From Hyaloscypha bicolor E (Eukaryota; Ascomycota; Leotiomycetes; Helotiales; Hyaloscyphaceae): a DNA stretch of 64,000 nt. Below are positions 48,401-59,792 of this stretch, one piece after another. A program made the translations under genes and the position numbers. The notes beneath the pieces were generated by a model. It saw only the letters and a program-made list of their open reading frames with translations. It ran no database searches and was not told the DNA's origin. The stretch spans positions 3,250,288-3,314,287 of the forward strand of contig NW_020194555.1 in NCBI RefSeq assembly GCF_002865645.1, in the 5' to 3' direction. Positions within the stretch are counted from its first letter, which is position 1. The number at the start of each line of letters is the position of its first letter.

Positions 48401-49608
48401 TGCATCCCCGTGCCGAATTTGGCCTCACCAATATTCGAAGTGGTGGCGTAGCCATCCTCCAGCTTCCCCTCCCCCCATCAGCGGTGATGTGGCGCGTAAA
48501 CGCAGAGATACCGCCACTCTTCACCATCAAATACAACCCCCCGTCATCCCATAGATGACAGCACCTGCTCCTTGTACCATATCTCGCTGCATGACACTGT
48601 CTCTTTCCTATCTTCTCAAGATACCACCTTGTACATTATCATGCCATGTCCATCCATTTTCCATCAATCTAATTTCGGTGGAGTCGTTCCTTGCGCTACA
48701 ACGCGCATCCGCGTCGGCGTTCAGCATCTAGGGCCGGAGGATTCTTCTTTTCTGTTTTCGGCGCAGGGAGGATAGCTGTGTACGATATATCTGTCAGATG
48801 AGGCCCGACGTGATGAGCAAATAGGTTGAACGAAACGAATATAATGGAGATGAATTGTCGTCGTTCTGAAGATTTGTTTGTCCTGATTGTGCGTTTGTTT
48901 GCTTGTGATGCGGTCCTTGGTGAGGTCCACTAGCTCTGGTGCAATTTCCCGCAGGCCTCAAGCGATCCTGCGCCACGTGGAGGACCACAGCACCAACACG
49001 ATACCCAAATCCTCGAGTGAATATGCTGTTCTTGTACGTGGGCTCTTATTTGAGATCACAAAGAAGAGAGAGGTAAGTGAAGAAAACGGCCCTTCTTCGA
49101 AATTGTATATTATATGATACAGTATGATGCCGGCAACTGCCAGTTTCAAGCTGATGTTGCCTGTCAGGGACGGCGGCGATTGCTGGGAGAACCAGGGTCA
49201 GGAGCCGCAATTCCATGTGAATGGCTCGCTCGGTAGCAAATCATGGCCCGAGGCGTTCGATGACGAGAGAGCAACGTCGTATCTGTCATGGTTGATGGAG
49301 GGATGGAGATGAGGTGGCGCAAAGGGGGACGGAGAAGGACTCACAAGCTCGCTGGAGTGATTGGACCGGAAGTTTTACGGGAGGAAGGGAAGAATCCCGA
49401 GAGAGCTCCGCTTCCAGCGCTACCCCACACTTGCACCCCTGTCTTTCCCCTCACCCAAGACATCATGGTACAGCATCGCATAACCCCTCCTTTCTCGTAT
49501 TTCTTCTTCTCGTCCTTCCGCATCTCCTTCTCTTCATACTTAATCCATAAAATACAGACACCAATTTTTTTCTTTATTTTTTTGGATCTGTTGATATTGT
49601 GATAGAAA
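48401..49608. other. intergenic, nothing recognised
   Basis: 1.2 kb between the factor gene and the next start. The right end (49480-49600) is CT- and T-rich, consistent with the promoter of the gene at 49609. Confidence 0.5.
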
Positions 49609-50876
49609 ATGGCAACACCCTACCTTAGTACCAAGACCGAAGTCCTCGCGTCTCAACAGCCGGTTGAGCCCTCCCAAGCACGAGCAGCGCAGATCCCACT
49701 GCAGAACTTCAATCTCCCTACTTTTCCGCCTGAAGCCTTTTCCGCGGGTAAGTAAGGTTTAATTGCCCCTCATTCCCTATCAACCTTCCATTCCCCGCGT
49801 CCGCCGGGGGCCTGGTCGCTGTCTGCAGGGCCGCTGGGCCCGTGTCCTGGGAGTCAAGACAGCTTGGAAGGGGAGGCAGCAGGAGGCGAGAGACAAGAGG
49901 TTGATCAAATATGACAGGTCTAGAATCCCTAATCCTCACCTCGGACATAAAACTCGACGAATACACCACTCTCCTCACGCAACCCTTCTCCATCCCTGAC
50001 CTGCCTTCCACCATCACAAGCCTCACACTTGAACTCTTCAGCCTAGGCTACCCACCTAGCTTCCTCTCAGAGCTGGGAAAGAGATTACCGGGCTTGAAAG
50101 CCTTGACGCTGTATTCTCAACTCTTCGCCGGCACGACGAGGGATAGTCATGAGGATGCCGTGACCTTTATCAGGCAACAGAAATCGTTGAGAGAGGTCCA
50201 TTTCCTCGACGTCTTCGCCCCGCACGATGTCTTCTCCTCCTTGCTCTCCGCCCTTGGCCAGGAAGTCAAGTTCGTGGAGATCAGCTATACGTTCAGACAC
50301 TCGGACGCGGGGTTCTTGAGAAGCGTTCCGGGGAAGGATATTTTGGCCGGGTTGAAAGGGGGATTGGTCGGGTTCACGGCTTGTGTTACGAGTCCCGAGG
50401 TTACGGAGGATGAGGAGGATAGGGAGGGTACTGAGCAAGGCATGCGGCCGATTTCGGGTGAGGGTGAGGGCGAGGTGTTGGTACGGAGGTTGAAGGAGGT
50501 AGGGGAGGGTTTGGTGATGGTGGATGTTACGATGTTTGAAGTTAGTGTCCCCGAAGTACAATCGATTTTGGAGAGTTGCAAAAGCGTTAGGGTTTTGAGT
50601 TTAAGTGTGGGATTAGAGAATGGTTGGGGGGAAGTGTTGAACGTCATCGGGAAAGAGGGGAAGGGGGTCGGGATTGAAGAGCTGGAGATTGTAGGTGTGC
50701 CTAGGATAGAACTGGTAGAGCGGTTGAAGGGAAGTGGAGGGTTGGTTATTGAGGAAGGGGAGCTGGGTGCACTTGGGGAGAGGTGCAAGGGGCTGAAGAG
50801 TTTGAAAGTTAGTGTTTTGAGGACAGGGCTGGAGTGGTGGGTTAGGAACGGGGAGCAGTGGGTGAAGAAGACTTGA
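49609..50876 (+). CDS. leucine-rich-repeat-like hypothetical protein
   Basis: Exons 49609-49747 and 49918-50876 are joined by a 170-base GT-AG intron, giving 365 residues. The N-terminal 45 residues are plain. From residue 47 on, segments such as LESLILTSDI, LKALTLYSQLF, LREVHFLDVF, VRVLSLSVGL, IEELEIVGV and LKSLKVSVL recur every 25-60 residues. That is the irregular leucine-rich-repeat pattern of fungal F-box-type proteins, but no F-box is visible. An acidic Glu-rich loop lies near residues 210-230. No signal peptide or membrane segment. I do not recognise a specific family; a protein-protein interaction role is only suggested by the repeats. Confidence 0.7.
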
Positions 50877-51314
50877 ACTTGTCAAAGGAAGTGTTGGGTA
50901 GGATATCAAATTTGAAAAAGCGAGTCTTTAAGAAGAGTTCGCCACCTAGTGATGAAAGGTGCATGTGATTTCGTGGCGGTTGGGGTCGATTTGCTTGGGT
51001 ATCCTTCGACAAGCCAAGGCCAGCACTCGTACCATTTTCCACATTGAAGCGAAGGTCAGCAGCTCACGATAAGTGTATCTAACTATGGAAATACATCCTT
51101 TCGAACGACGCTCTTTAAAAATCGATATCTTAGTGCCAATCTCCGCGAGTGTTCAAGTTTACCGTTAGACAGGGCCTCAATGCCCTTCAGCCGTACAGCT
51201 TCGTTTCAACGTCTAATATTGCGTTAGTTACCTTATAATGGCCTATTGAACTTGTCGGGATAATAGAGGGAGGGAAGAGGTAGGCTTGAATGCGGCGAAC
51301 GCGTTCACGGCCTT
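50877..51314. other. intergenic, nothing recognised
   Basis: Between the leucine-rich gene and the HET remnant, 438 bases with no coding signal. Confidence 0.5.
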
Positions 51315-52025
51315 TTAAGACAAAATGAATGTCTCCCCCTCTTCTTCCTCCCAGGTAACGGCTTCACCGTGCATAGCGTCCTCGAGGTAACACTGCCCAA
51401 CGAAAACAAAGTTCCCCCAGACCGCCTCAAAACAACAGGTGTTCTGGATCCGTTGATAATGCATACTAGATCATTTGGCAACACAGTTTTGCAAGCAAAT
51501 CCAAGCTGGGCTTTCCAGGTGAATATAACTCGCTGCGACTGTGTAACCAAGACATGCTGCTGGAGCTCGAGCAAGTCGCCTTTAAGTTTCTCGATATTTC
51601 GGAGCTCGGGGTCGTTGGCTTGGGTTTGTGCCTTCAATAAATAAATGCCCCGGACGCCCCGGAAGAGCTGCCTGACACGTTCGTGTGCATGGCCATTGGT
51701 ACCTCTAGAAAAGATCTGGACTAATCCGGACACCAAGACGGAATGTCATTTCGGGAGTAAGATACGCCCCGAGAGTAAGCAAGGATATCAAGATTCCCAA
51801 TACCCTCAATGAATGAGCGAGCTGCGGAACTGAATACGTCTTCGAGCCCAAGGCATAGTCTGGTTTTATCTCTACACCAGGATTCAAAAAGCCAATGAGA
51901 GCGTAGATCAGATCCTTCGAATCGGTGGACTTGAACAGGTCTCCCGCTCTCGCAAAAAGTGTGAGGACGCTTGAATTATCTTGTAATTCGTCCAGAATCT
52001 GATGGCGGCGCACAATCTTCACCAT
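51315..52025 (-). pseudogene. C-terminal remnant of a HET-type gene
   Basis: On the minus strand, DSKDLIYALIGFLNPGVEI (about 51910) matches the DPRDxIYALLGL block of HET proteins. VIFTWKAQLGFA, NDLVCIINGSRTPVVLR and, in another frame, GQCYLEDAMHGEA match the C-terminal part that closes such proteins. At least two frame changes separate these pieces (near 51800 and 51390). The N-terminal HET core is absent upstream. It is a truncated relic, not close in sequence to the remnant at 27.7-29.5 kb, so it is probably an independent family member. Confidence 0.75.
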
Positions 52026-52446
52026 CTCGAAGGGCTCATGCTAGCCATCAGATGAGGGCTGTAGCTGATTTGAGTGTCCCGGAAGAATCAGGGCCTGAAA
52101 ATGTAGACGGGTGCATTTGAAACTTCCACACATATTTACTTCAGGATCTGCTTTGTTATTAGAATCTTACATCGCTCTGGGTGGACTGTCACAGTACTGG
52201 CAGGTCTCGCCATTCTAGAACTATTAAAACACTAGAGAATATACTTCCTGCGTCAAGGAAGAATAAACCTCACGGGGGAGGTTAGCCCTCGAAGAGCTTC
52301 AGTCAAGAACATCTCTCCATTTTCGTAATTTTGTAGAGCAGATCACAGCTAAGTTCCAACTCTAAGTCCCGGGTACGAATCAAATATCTCCTCATGAACA
52401 TAAATATAGCCATAGCCAACCAAATAAGCATAAAAATGTTACCTTT
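52026..52446. other. intergenic, nothing recognised
   Basis: 421 bases downstream of the MATE gene. No coding or repeat signal was seen. Confidence 0.5.
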
Positions 52447-54553
52447 TTACCCCGCTGCATTCCTATCCTGCGCATCCTCGACCGCTTGGTCCCAATCAGC
52501 ACGATAAATAAAGAAGCCTTCCAATGCCGCAACCCTGTTTCAATTAGCTCTCAATTCAAAAATCACTCCCTGAGAATAAATAAGGAACTGAGGACTTACA
52601 ATCCCAAAGCCAACGCAACCCCGCTCCACAGCCCATACAACTCCCACCCCAACCCAAATCCCGTCCCAAAAGAAATCGGCATCGCCACCACATAATAGCA
52701 AAACAAGTTCACCCAACCTCCAATCTCCTGTCTCCCAAGACCGCGAAGCAAACCATTGCAGTTCGCGGCTAAGGCATCGAAGAGTTGGAAGGCTGCGCAG
52801 AGAGGGAGCACGGAGGCCACGAGGTCGATGACGCCTTGGTCGTTAGTGAACAGTTGCGGGATGTAGAAGCGCATAGAGGAGAGGAGGACGACGTTGAAGA
52901 CGCCGACGATTGTGGCGGCGCACATTGCCTGGTATTGTTAACAACGAACATTTTTCTATTGACAAAGTACTTACCACTTTGGCGCTTGTTTTTGCTGCAT
53001 CTGTGAGCGTTGCCCCTATCAGGTTTGCAACACGCGTGGAAGCTGCGATGGAGATTGGGAATGGGATTTGGAAGGTGAGAGCTGTCAGAGTACTGAGGAT
53101 GCTCTGAGCTGCCAAGTGTGTGGTTCCAAAATAGCTGGATGCCAGAGTAAGGATTTCGAAAGCTAGGAACTCTGCTTCAACCATAAGAAGACCAGGAAGT
53201 GCAAGTTTGACCATTGGACCTGTGAAAGTTAGCACGTCTTCTGACGATTGATTGGATGAACTTACCCCAGTTATGGAAAGCACGTTTCGTGAACCCATTC
53301 CAACACTGCCGACCATCTACAAACCTGACATATAAGAACAGCAATAACGGTAGCAAATTATCCGTGACAACTACAGCAACAGGAGCTCCAACAAAGCCCC
53401 ACTTGAACTGCCACACAAAAAGCCAATTCATAAAGGCGTTGAGGGGTGCAGCAATAAGGAGAACATAAGTAGTAGCAGAAAACAATCCCTGAGCTTGTAC
53501 GAATCTCTTCCCGCTCTCAAAGGCAGCATACCCTGGAGCCCCGATCAACAAAATCCTCAAATAGAGACCCGCGAATTGCGCAGATTCCTTCTCCGGCACG
53601 ATCATCTCCAAGATCTTCTCAGCAGAAAGCCAGATGATACCAATCGGGATCGTCAAAACCCACAGAAAGCATACCATCCTCTGCAGCTGCAATCCAACGA
53701 GATGTCTCTTCCCTGATCCGTACGCCTGAGCACAGAGAGTATCCAGACTCGTTGCCAGTCCCTGATAAATAGCATATCCAGTAATATTCGCCGTCATACT
53801 AGCCAAAGAAACAGCCCCAAGTTCCACCTTTCCTAAATGGCCAACAGTAAATATACTCGCAACAGTAAGCGAATATTGCAAGATAAACGTCACAACCAAA
53901 GGACTCGAGTATCCCCACAGCGTCTTCGCTTCCCGCTGCCACGTCGTCTTAATCTTGCCTGCCGCAACAGCAGCTTCCCATTGAGCATTTAACCGCTCAT
54001 GATGCGTTCTCGCCGACTCTCCCAACAGCGCTGACGTCTCTGACGGCTCAGCAGTGAAAATCGGTTCCGGTGGCGCTTCTTCGTCTCTCTTTGAAATTTT
54101 GGTGCTGAATAACCGCCTATACAACCGATTAAACGCACTCCGTTTCGGCGGTTCAGGATGTTTTGGGGGCGCAAGATGGTTATCCCTCAACAAACTTCTC
54201 TCCTCATTCCTCGACTGCTTCTTCTCCTTCTTCGACAGATACTTCCCCTCTGCCGGGCCCGGGGTAATCGCGGGTCTCGTCCCGCCAAAAGCCACGAAAC
54301 TCGGCCTCCTGTACGTATTGGAGAACGAGTGCTGAAGTGCGTCTGGGCGAATAGTCGAGGACTCTGAGGACTCGTCTTCAGAGCTCGGGGAATCTGGCGT
54401 CTCGACCTCATCGTCACTGCACTCGGCGAGATCGCGCTCTATGGATTCGTGGGCGATTGGGGAGGCGGAGAGATACGAGGTGCTGAATGGCGATCGTGCA
54501 ATTGAGCCATGTCTGCTGTTGCCAGCCTTTATCGGCCGCGGTGGAGTCGACAT
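52447..54553 (-). CDS. MATE-family multidrug/toxic-compound efflux transporter
   Basis: I infer four exons, read right to left: 53266-54553, 52975-53219, 52600-52928 and 52447-52534. The introns are 46, 46 and 65 bases, and the product has 649 residues. The first 200 residues are hydrophilic, with a Ser/Asp/Glu-rich part and basic clusters, and end in SALLGE, a stretch with an LL motif as in many vacuolar proteins. The MATE core follows with about 12 membrane segments, including PLVVTFILQYSLTVASIFTV, GAVSLASMTANITGYAIYQG, LDTLCAQAYGSGKR and the second half starting PMVKLALPGLLMVEAEF. MATE carriers exchange H+ or Na+ for organic cations. The yeast relatives Erc1 and YDR338C are vacuolar, so a vacuolar site is possible. 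Substrate unknown. Confidence 0.92.
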
Positions 54554-55044
54554 TGTGAGTCAATCTCCGCCCTGTCGAGCTTGCTCTCATGACAATGGAC
54601 CCCTCCAACAGCTGTTCCTAGCAATTAATTAACCTGTCAGCTCACAGATCATGCGAAGAGACGATAAATATATATACGAGTAAGCAGGAAAGGGAAACTC
54701 TTCAGAATGCAACTTCCTCTGCGAAAAAGTATCGAAAAGGAAGAGAAAGTAATCCTGCCTGTCGAGAAGAGCTTTGCTTCCCCACATCTCTCTTCCCTGT
54801 CATCAAGCTCCTCAATTGCGTTCTAGCCCGACCAATAGATAAGACCAGCGCTAACCGCGATTGGAAAGCCTATGCGGGTCGAAAGCTTTGCCGCCGTACG
54901 AAAAAAGCCCGTCGAGGTCCGGTGGCCGGAGCTGGGTAAAGACGAAAATGATATCACAAGATCTGCAAAGCACGCGACTAGTCTGAACTCAGAACTATGA
55001 ATTGAGGTCAAGATATACTTCCATTCTTACAAGAGAGCAAGACG
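54554..55044. promoter_or_regulatory. divergent promoter region of the MATE and DUF202 genes
   Basis: 491 bases separate the two start codons. AT-rich around 54665-54685 (AAATATATATAC), a possible TATA-like element for one of the two genes. No further signal recognised. Confidence 0.5.
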
Positions 55045-55917
55045 ATGCCGGCGCCATGCGACGAAGAGGAAGGCGGGCCCGTGAATACCTACGCACCGTT
55101 CCATCTCCCCGTGCAATTACGGCCTGTGCTGGCGGAACGGTGTGTACCTACCCCTACTGTTCCTCTTTCTGTTCCTCTCCTTGGACACCTCACTCTCCAG
55201 ATAAAGTATTGATGTGAAGAATAGGCACTATGAATCCTCAATCTTCTGCATCCCTCCATTTCTCGGCCCGCTATTGTTCGACAACACAGACAGCGACGCC
55301 CGCGACCACTGTGCCAATGAACGAAGTTCGTTTTTTCCCATTGCCTAACCTTTCCTAGGCTTTCCTAACAAACACACGCAGCATTCCTCTCCTACCTCCG
55401 CCTCTCAATCTACATGTCCATCGTCGCCATCGCCATCGTCGTCTCCTTCCACCTAAAATCGGAACCCACAAATCTCGAGCTGCGAATGGCGAAACCCCTC
55501 GGGATAATATTCTGGTTCTTATCGCTGTGTTGTCTGGCGCTGGGGTTCGGGAATTATGTCAAGACGGTCGAGAAGTATTCGAGGAGGATGGCGATCGTGC
55601 AGACTGGGTGGAAGACGCAGAGTGTGAGTTTCTTGGATGTTTTCCTTTTCTCATTATTCGCCTGGGCCGAAGGGTGGGAAGGACGGTGGAAGGGAAATGG
55701 GAAGATAAAAGAGATGGAGTAGAGAGGGGAGGAGGTTGAAGATGACGTTGTAGTTGCGGAGGAGACGGGGGCTTATCGCATTGTTATACGCGGAGATACG
55801 TGGGGTTGACGGATTCGTGCATGCTGACATTTTGTGCCACAGGTCCTCACCCTCGTTGCTTTCTCAATCGTGGCGGTGTGCGTACTCTTTCTAGCGACGA
55901 ATTCTAAAAGATCTTAA
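55045..55917 (+). CDS. DUF202-domain small membrane protein
   Basis: I infer four exons: 55045-55139, 55225-55325, 55382-55623 and 55843-55917, giving 170 residues with all phases matching. The domain signature is FLGPLLFDNTDSDARDHCA, NERTFLSYLR and QTGWKTQS. Three membrane segments follow the family plan: SIYMSIVAIAIVVSF, PLGIIFWFLSLCCLALGFG and VLTLVAFSIVAVCVLFLA. DUF202 proteins include the yeast vacuolar transporter chaperone Vtc1, but most fungal single-domain members have no known role. Intron 2 starts GTTCGT, the same unusual donor as ESA1 intron 2. The short exons mean simple open-frame inspection would miss most of the gene. Confidence 0.87.
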
Positions 55918-56234
55918 GGCCTTGTTTCACATTAAAAGCGCCAAAACGGGTAGATTGCATAGCGTGGGGTTTGAAGATGTGGGGGTTACAACCGATTAGT
56001 TTTACGCACGTCTAATGTCTTGTCTATGATACCACTTCCTCCTCCAAAATTTACTTACAGATGAAAGCTCCATAGGTCAATAATAGAGATCCATTCAAAA
56101 TTTCCAGCATGTGGGTGTTTTTGTTTCCCCAAGACCCAAGCCTACACTGCAAGGAGCTTATTCCATCCCCCGCTCGTGTGAGGTTCAAGTTGACCTTGTG
56201 TCACTACCCCCACTAGCTGGCACAGTTATTGTGG
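55918..56234. other. 3' intergenic between convergent genes
   Basis: 317 bases between the stop codons of the DUF202 and GMC genes. It should hold both polyadenylation regions; an AATAATAGAG stretch near 56080 is AT-rich. No gene seen. Confidence 0.5.
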
Positions 56235-59200
56235 CTAACCTCGGGACAGTGCTCCTGTATGTGGTAGTTTTCTCGTTGTCGGTCTTACTTGTACTGATGT
56301 GTGCGGTACGGGTACCATGCCCAGATTTGTGAAATCTGTGTTCGAAGTACTTAATGCCCGAGATACTGCCCTTCTAGGAGTCTTCTCATTCCCTGGGATT
56401 TGCATGTTCAGGTTTGGCGTGAACCGCGTTGAATACTTGCCACTGGAAGGTGTAGAGAGGCACCTTGAAGTTAAAGTTGCTGCCCCAGACGGCGACCAGT
56501 GACGCTTGACCATGGCTGGCTTTTTCGGGATCACCGATGCTATACTAGAGTGGAGAGAACTGCTCCCGGTATGGTCGCGAATCTCGGCAGTATGGTTGTT
56601 GGGCGATGCAGATTTAGTTGGAATCGAGAAGGCGGAACTGAGAACCGACTTCGGCCGTGTGCTGTTGGTAGACAAGGTAGATTCAGTCTTTCCATTTCCG
56701 CTAAAATTTTGAGACGAGCTTGGCGTGAAGAACGTGAAGGCCGCATTCAAGATCCCGTCTTCAGCAGCAAATTGCGGGGCTGATGATGGGAGTTGATCCT
56801 TGGCGGCTGCGGAAGCAAAGGGTGGTTGAATTGTGGTCGAGTTTGCTTGTGTGCTTGCTTCAAATGCAGCAAGAACACTCGAATTAAACAATTCAGGGAA
56901 TGTCGACGCTGCTGGCCAGGATATAGGACTTGGTGCAGTACCAGAGGAGTCTGAAATGATGGGATCTTGTTGAGCAAAAGCTGATTTGAAGCCACAACCC
57001 TGTGGAGTCAAGCCCAGGTTGTCACTCTTGATGATGTCCGCGGCCTAAGATGGTGTTAGACTCGTTCTCATCAGAGCGAAATAGACTGACCTTCTCAGCT
57101 ATTGCATAGACAGGTGCTTGGAGATGTGCAGCAGGAACCAGGGGAATAATTCCTGAATCTACCACCCGGAGATTCTTGGCACCGTATACACGTAAATGGG
57201 TATCAACGACCCCACCAAGGTTGAGTGGCAGCATAGAGGTGGTACCAGTTCCGTGAAATTCCGTTCTGAGGCCGGTTCGAATAGCAGTCATCAAAGTTTC
57301 GAAAGTAGCGTTTGGAAAAAAGGGAGCATATGGACCAGGCTTCAAAAGTCTCATCGAGTTGGTGTTGACGAGCTGGTTATTGAACAGAAGTGCTTCAACC
57401 AGGACTTGGCAGTCAAGAGGATTTGAGCAGTATCGAGGATCGATGAGGGGCTGAAGAAATGGATTAGTAGATTGTATGTGAACACTTCCTCTTGAGAAGG
57501 GATGCATCGTGGCGACTGCTAGAAGGCCAATGTTGTCGTTGAGGATTTCGTAGGCACCAACATCCTTCCGGCTCAGCAGGTCCACGAGGATGGCTTTCTG
57601 GGCTTCAAAACCAGCAATAATTGTTGGGTCAAGACCGGGAATCAAATGTTGAGTAGTACTCTGGTTAGCTGCGTCGGACATCATGTTGGTCCAATTCTGT
57701 GACATTGATGGAAGAGATGGGAAGGCAACGGTGTTGATAGCACCAGCAGTCCACGGGCCTGAAATGTCAGCCATGGACTTCGATAGCAAGGGAAGATCAA
57801 CCTGTCTTATTTGCGTAGTATTCCTGCTCCATCTGAGTCAACAGCTGTGGATTGGTATGCAACATATCCAGATTGAAGTAGCTAGAATTCCCATCTCAGA
57901 CTATTAGTGCAACCAATGACTTCTTGGGAATACACTTACAGTAATAGACGACGCCAACATAAGGATGGTCTTGAAAGTTATTTCCAACACCTGGCAAATT
58001 GATGACTACTGGTATGTCGTATTTCGAAAGAACAGCTGGGTCACCAATACCGGAAAATTCAAGTATCTGAGGAGTATGCACAGCTCCAGTCGAAAGGATC
58101 ACTTCTCTTGAGCATGATACGTTGTGCAGAGCAAGGCTCCCATCCGTCAAGAACTGACAGAAATTAGAGATGTCTTTACTGCGGGAAGTGTTGGTACCTC
58201 AACTCCGTTGATCCACAGACCTGGTGGATAATCTCTTGAACTGGCATTATGTGGTGCATCTACCAGGACGCGGGTAACATGTTGATGAGTTGCTACATGC
58301 AGATTTTGACGTGTATTGATTATGGTGTCGAAGTAATCCAATCGCGCGTAGGATCTGGTCTGATTGTCCGGATTTAAGGAGTCAGGTATTAGCATGCCTC
58401 CTGCCGCGGTTCCATTGTTGGGGTCAATCAAGATTGGGATTCCCAATTCTTGCAGGCCGTCAAGAAAGAGCTCTGGATGTCGTTAGATCGCAAGAACGTA
58501 GAGAAGTGCAAGCCACATACGTGACTGACTATAGAAATATCGCGGGTAGCTAACGTGCACAGGGCCGTCTGTGCCATGGGTAGAGGCATCGGGCTGGATA
58601 TACAGCTCCCGGCCAAAATCAGAATCGACGTTGTCTGTGTAGTTCTCGCTCTGTGGGAGGGTGATTAGTTCTTGGGGTATGCATTAGGACTGGGTAGCTC
58701 ACTTTCTTGAAATATGGAAGTAAATCATCCCATCCCCACCCAAGGTTGCCAAGGGAAGCCCAGGCATCATAATCGGCCTAAGAAATCCGAATCAGTATTC
58801 GTTCAATCGGACTATCCAAAGCTTCGGGCAATCATTGGAGAAGGATGTAGCTCAAGAATATACGCACCCTTCCACCTCTAGTCCAGCACATTCCATTAAT
58901 CAAGCTCCCTCCACCAATTCCTCTTCCCATATCGTACGGCCGTGCAGCACCATCGAGGTATGTCTGAGGAACCGTCCAAAGGTTCCAGTCATAGTCTGTA
59001 CCCAGGCCATATCCGTCTTCGATGGGATAGAGAATGAAATCTTCGTAATTATCGCTGCACCGTGGTTAGCGTCTCAAGTGGTTATTGGTCGAGAAGGACT
59101 TGCAGGTTGCCAGCTTCGAGCACCAGAACACTGACTTTGACAATTCAATGACTGGCTCTGAGGGAGAATGCGGGTCCTGTTACCATTGGGATCTTCTGTG

Positions 59201-59429
59201 AGCCGATTCGCAAGGACTAAGCCGGATACTCCACCACCTGTCTCGAGTCAATAAAAATGTACGGTCTCGATATCCGCGAGATATGTAGATCAGCACAAGG
59301 GACCCCACCACAGACTATGTAGTCATAGCAAGCCAAGAAAGGAGCGTCAACGTCGCGATGGTCGATAGTCCTTGAATAAACGAGTGTGAAGAAGCAAAGG
59401 AGCAGCCAGGGAGCGAGCGTTGCCTTCAT
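56235..59429 (-). CDS. secreted GMC oxidoreductase with Ser/Thr-rich tail
   Basis: FAD-dependent glucose-methanol-choline family; members oxidise sugars, alcohols or aryl alcohols and release H2O2. I infer eleven exons, right to left: 59309-59429, 59184-59237, 59104-59134, 58868-59054, 58703-58777, 58521-58650, 58198-58472, 57936-58153, 57802-57881, 57091-57758 and 56235-57044, giving 882 residues. MKATLAPWLLLCFFTLVYS is a signal peptide. The FAD loop is CGGGVSGL (40-47). GGGSLINGMCWTRG and STGAVHTPQILEFSGIG are the two family signatures. The catalytic pair is His559 (FHGTGTTSM) and His602 (PAAHLQAPVY). After about residue 630 comes a tail of some 250 residues rich in Ser, Thr, Pro and Ala, unusual for the family. 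Intron 3 appears to be GC-AG. The exon 8/9 junction is the least sure. Confidence 0.88.
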
Positions 59430-59792
59430 GATAAGCAAGGAGCGGTCGGCCCAAAATCTCGGGGTTGTATTCTGAGTCCAATTTGAGGAGGTATTTTGGA
59501 GCTTTTCAGAGAACAAGTCTGCGATATGGTTGGGTTGAGCCCGATTGCTCCTTCCCTCTTGTCAGTGCAACTAGCAGCAGACATTCCAAAACAAGACAAA
59601 CAAAAGAAACGAGCCGATGCGGATTGACAAGAAGATTGTATGCTATTTATGGAATTATGCCTTCAATTTTGTTTGTACAAGTTTGAAATGGATACTTTCT
59701 CTCTTGCTTTTCAGGGTAGAGAAATTTGAAAGGAACAACAACCCAACTCCAAGTACTCATACTTCCTGTTCTCAGTCGACTTACGGCGAACG
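59430..59792. other. intergenic, nothing recognised
   Basis: 363 bases holding the promoter of the GMC gene (reading left) and the 3' end of the PflX-type gene. A longer in-frame start for the GMC gene at 59516 is possible, but it would bury the signal peptide. Confidence 0.5.

Noticed and set aside
50085..50909. Minus-strand frames of 98-167 codons opposite the leucine-rich gene
   Set aside because: Pro/Ser/Leu-rich shadows of a G-rich coding strand; the plus-strand frame has a splice-supported start and regular hydrophobic repeats.
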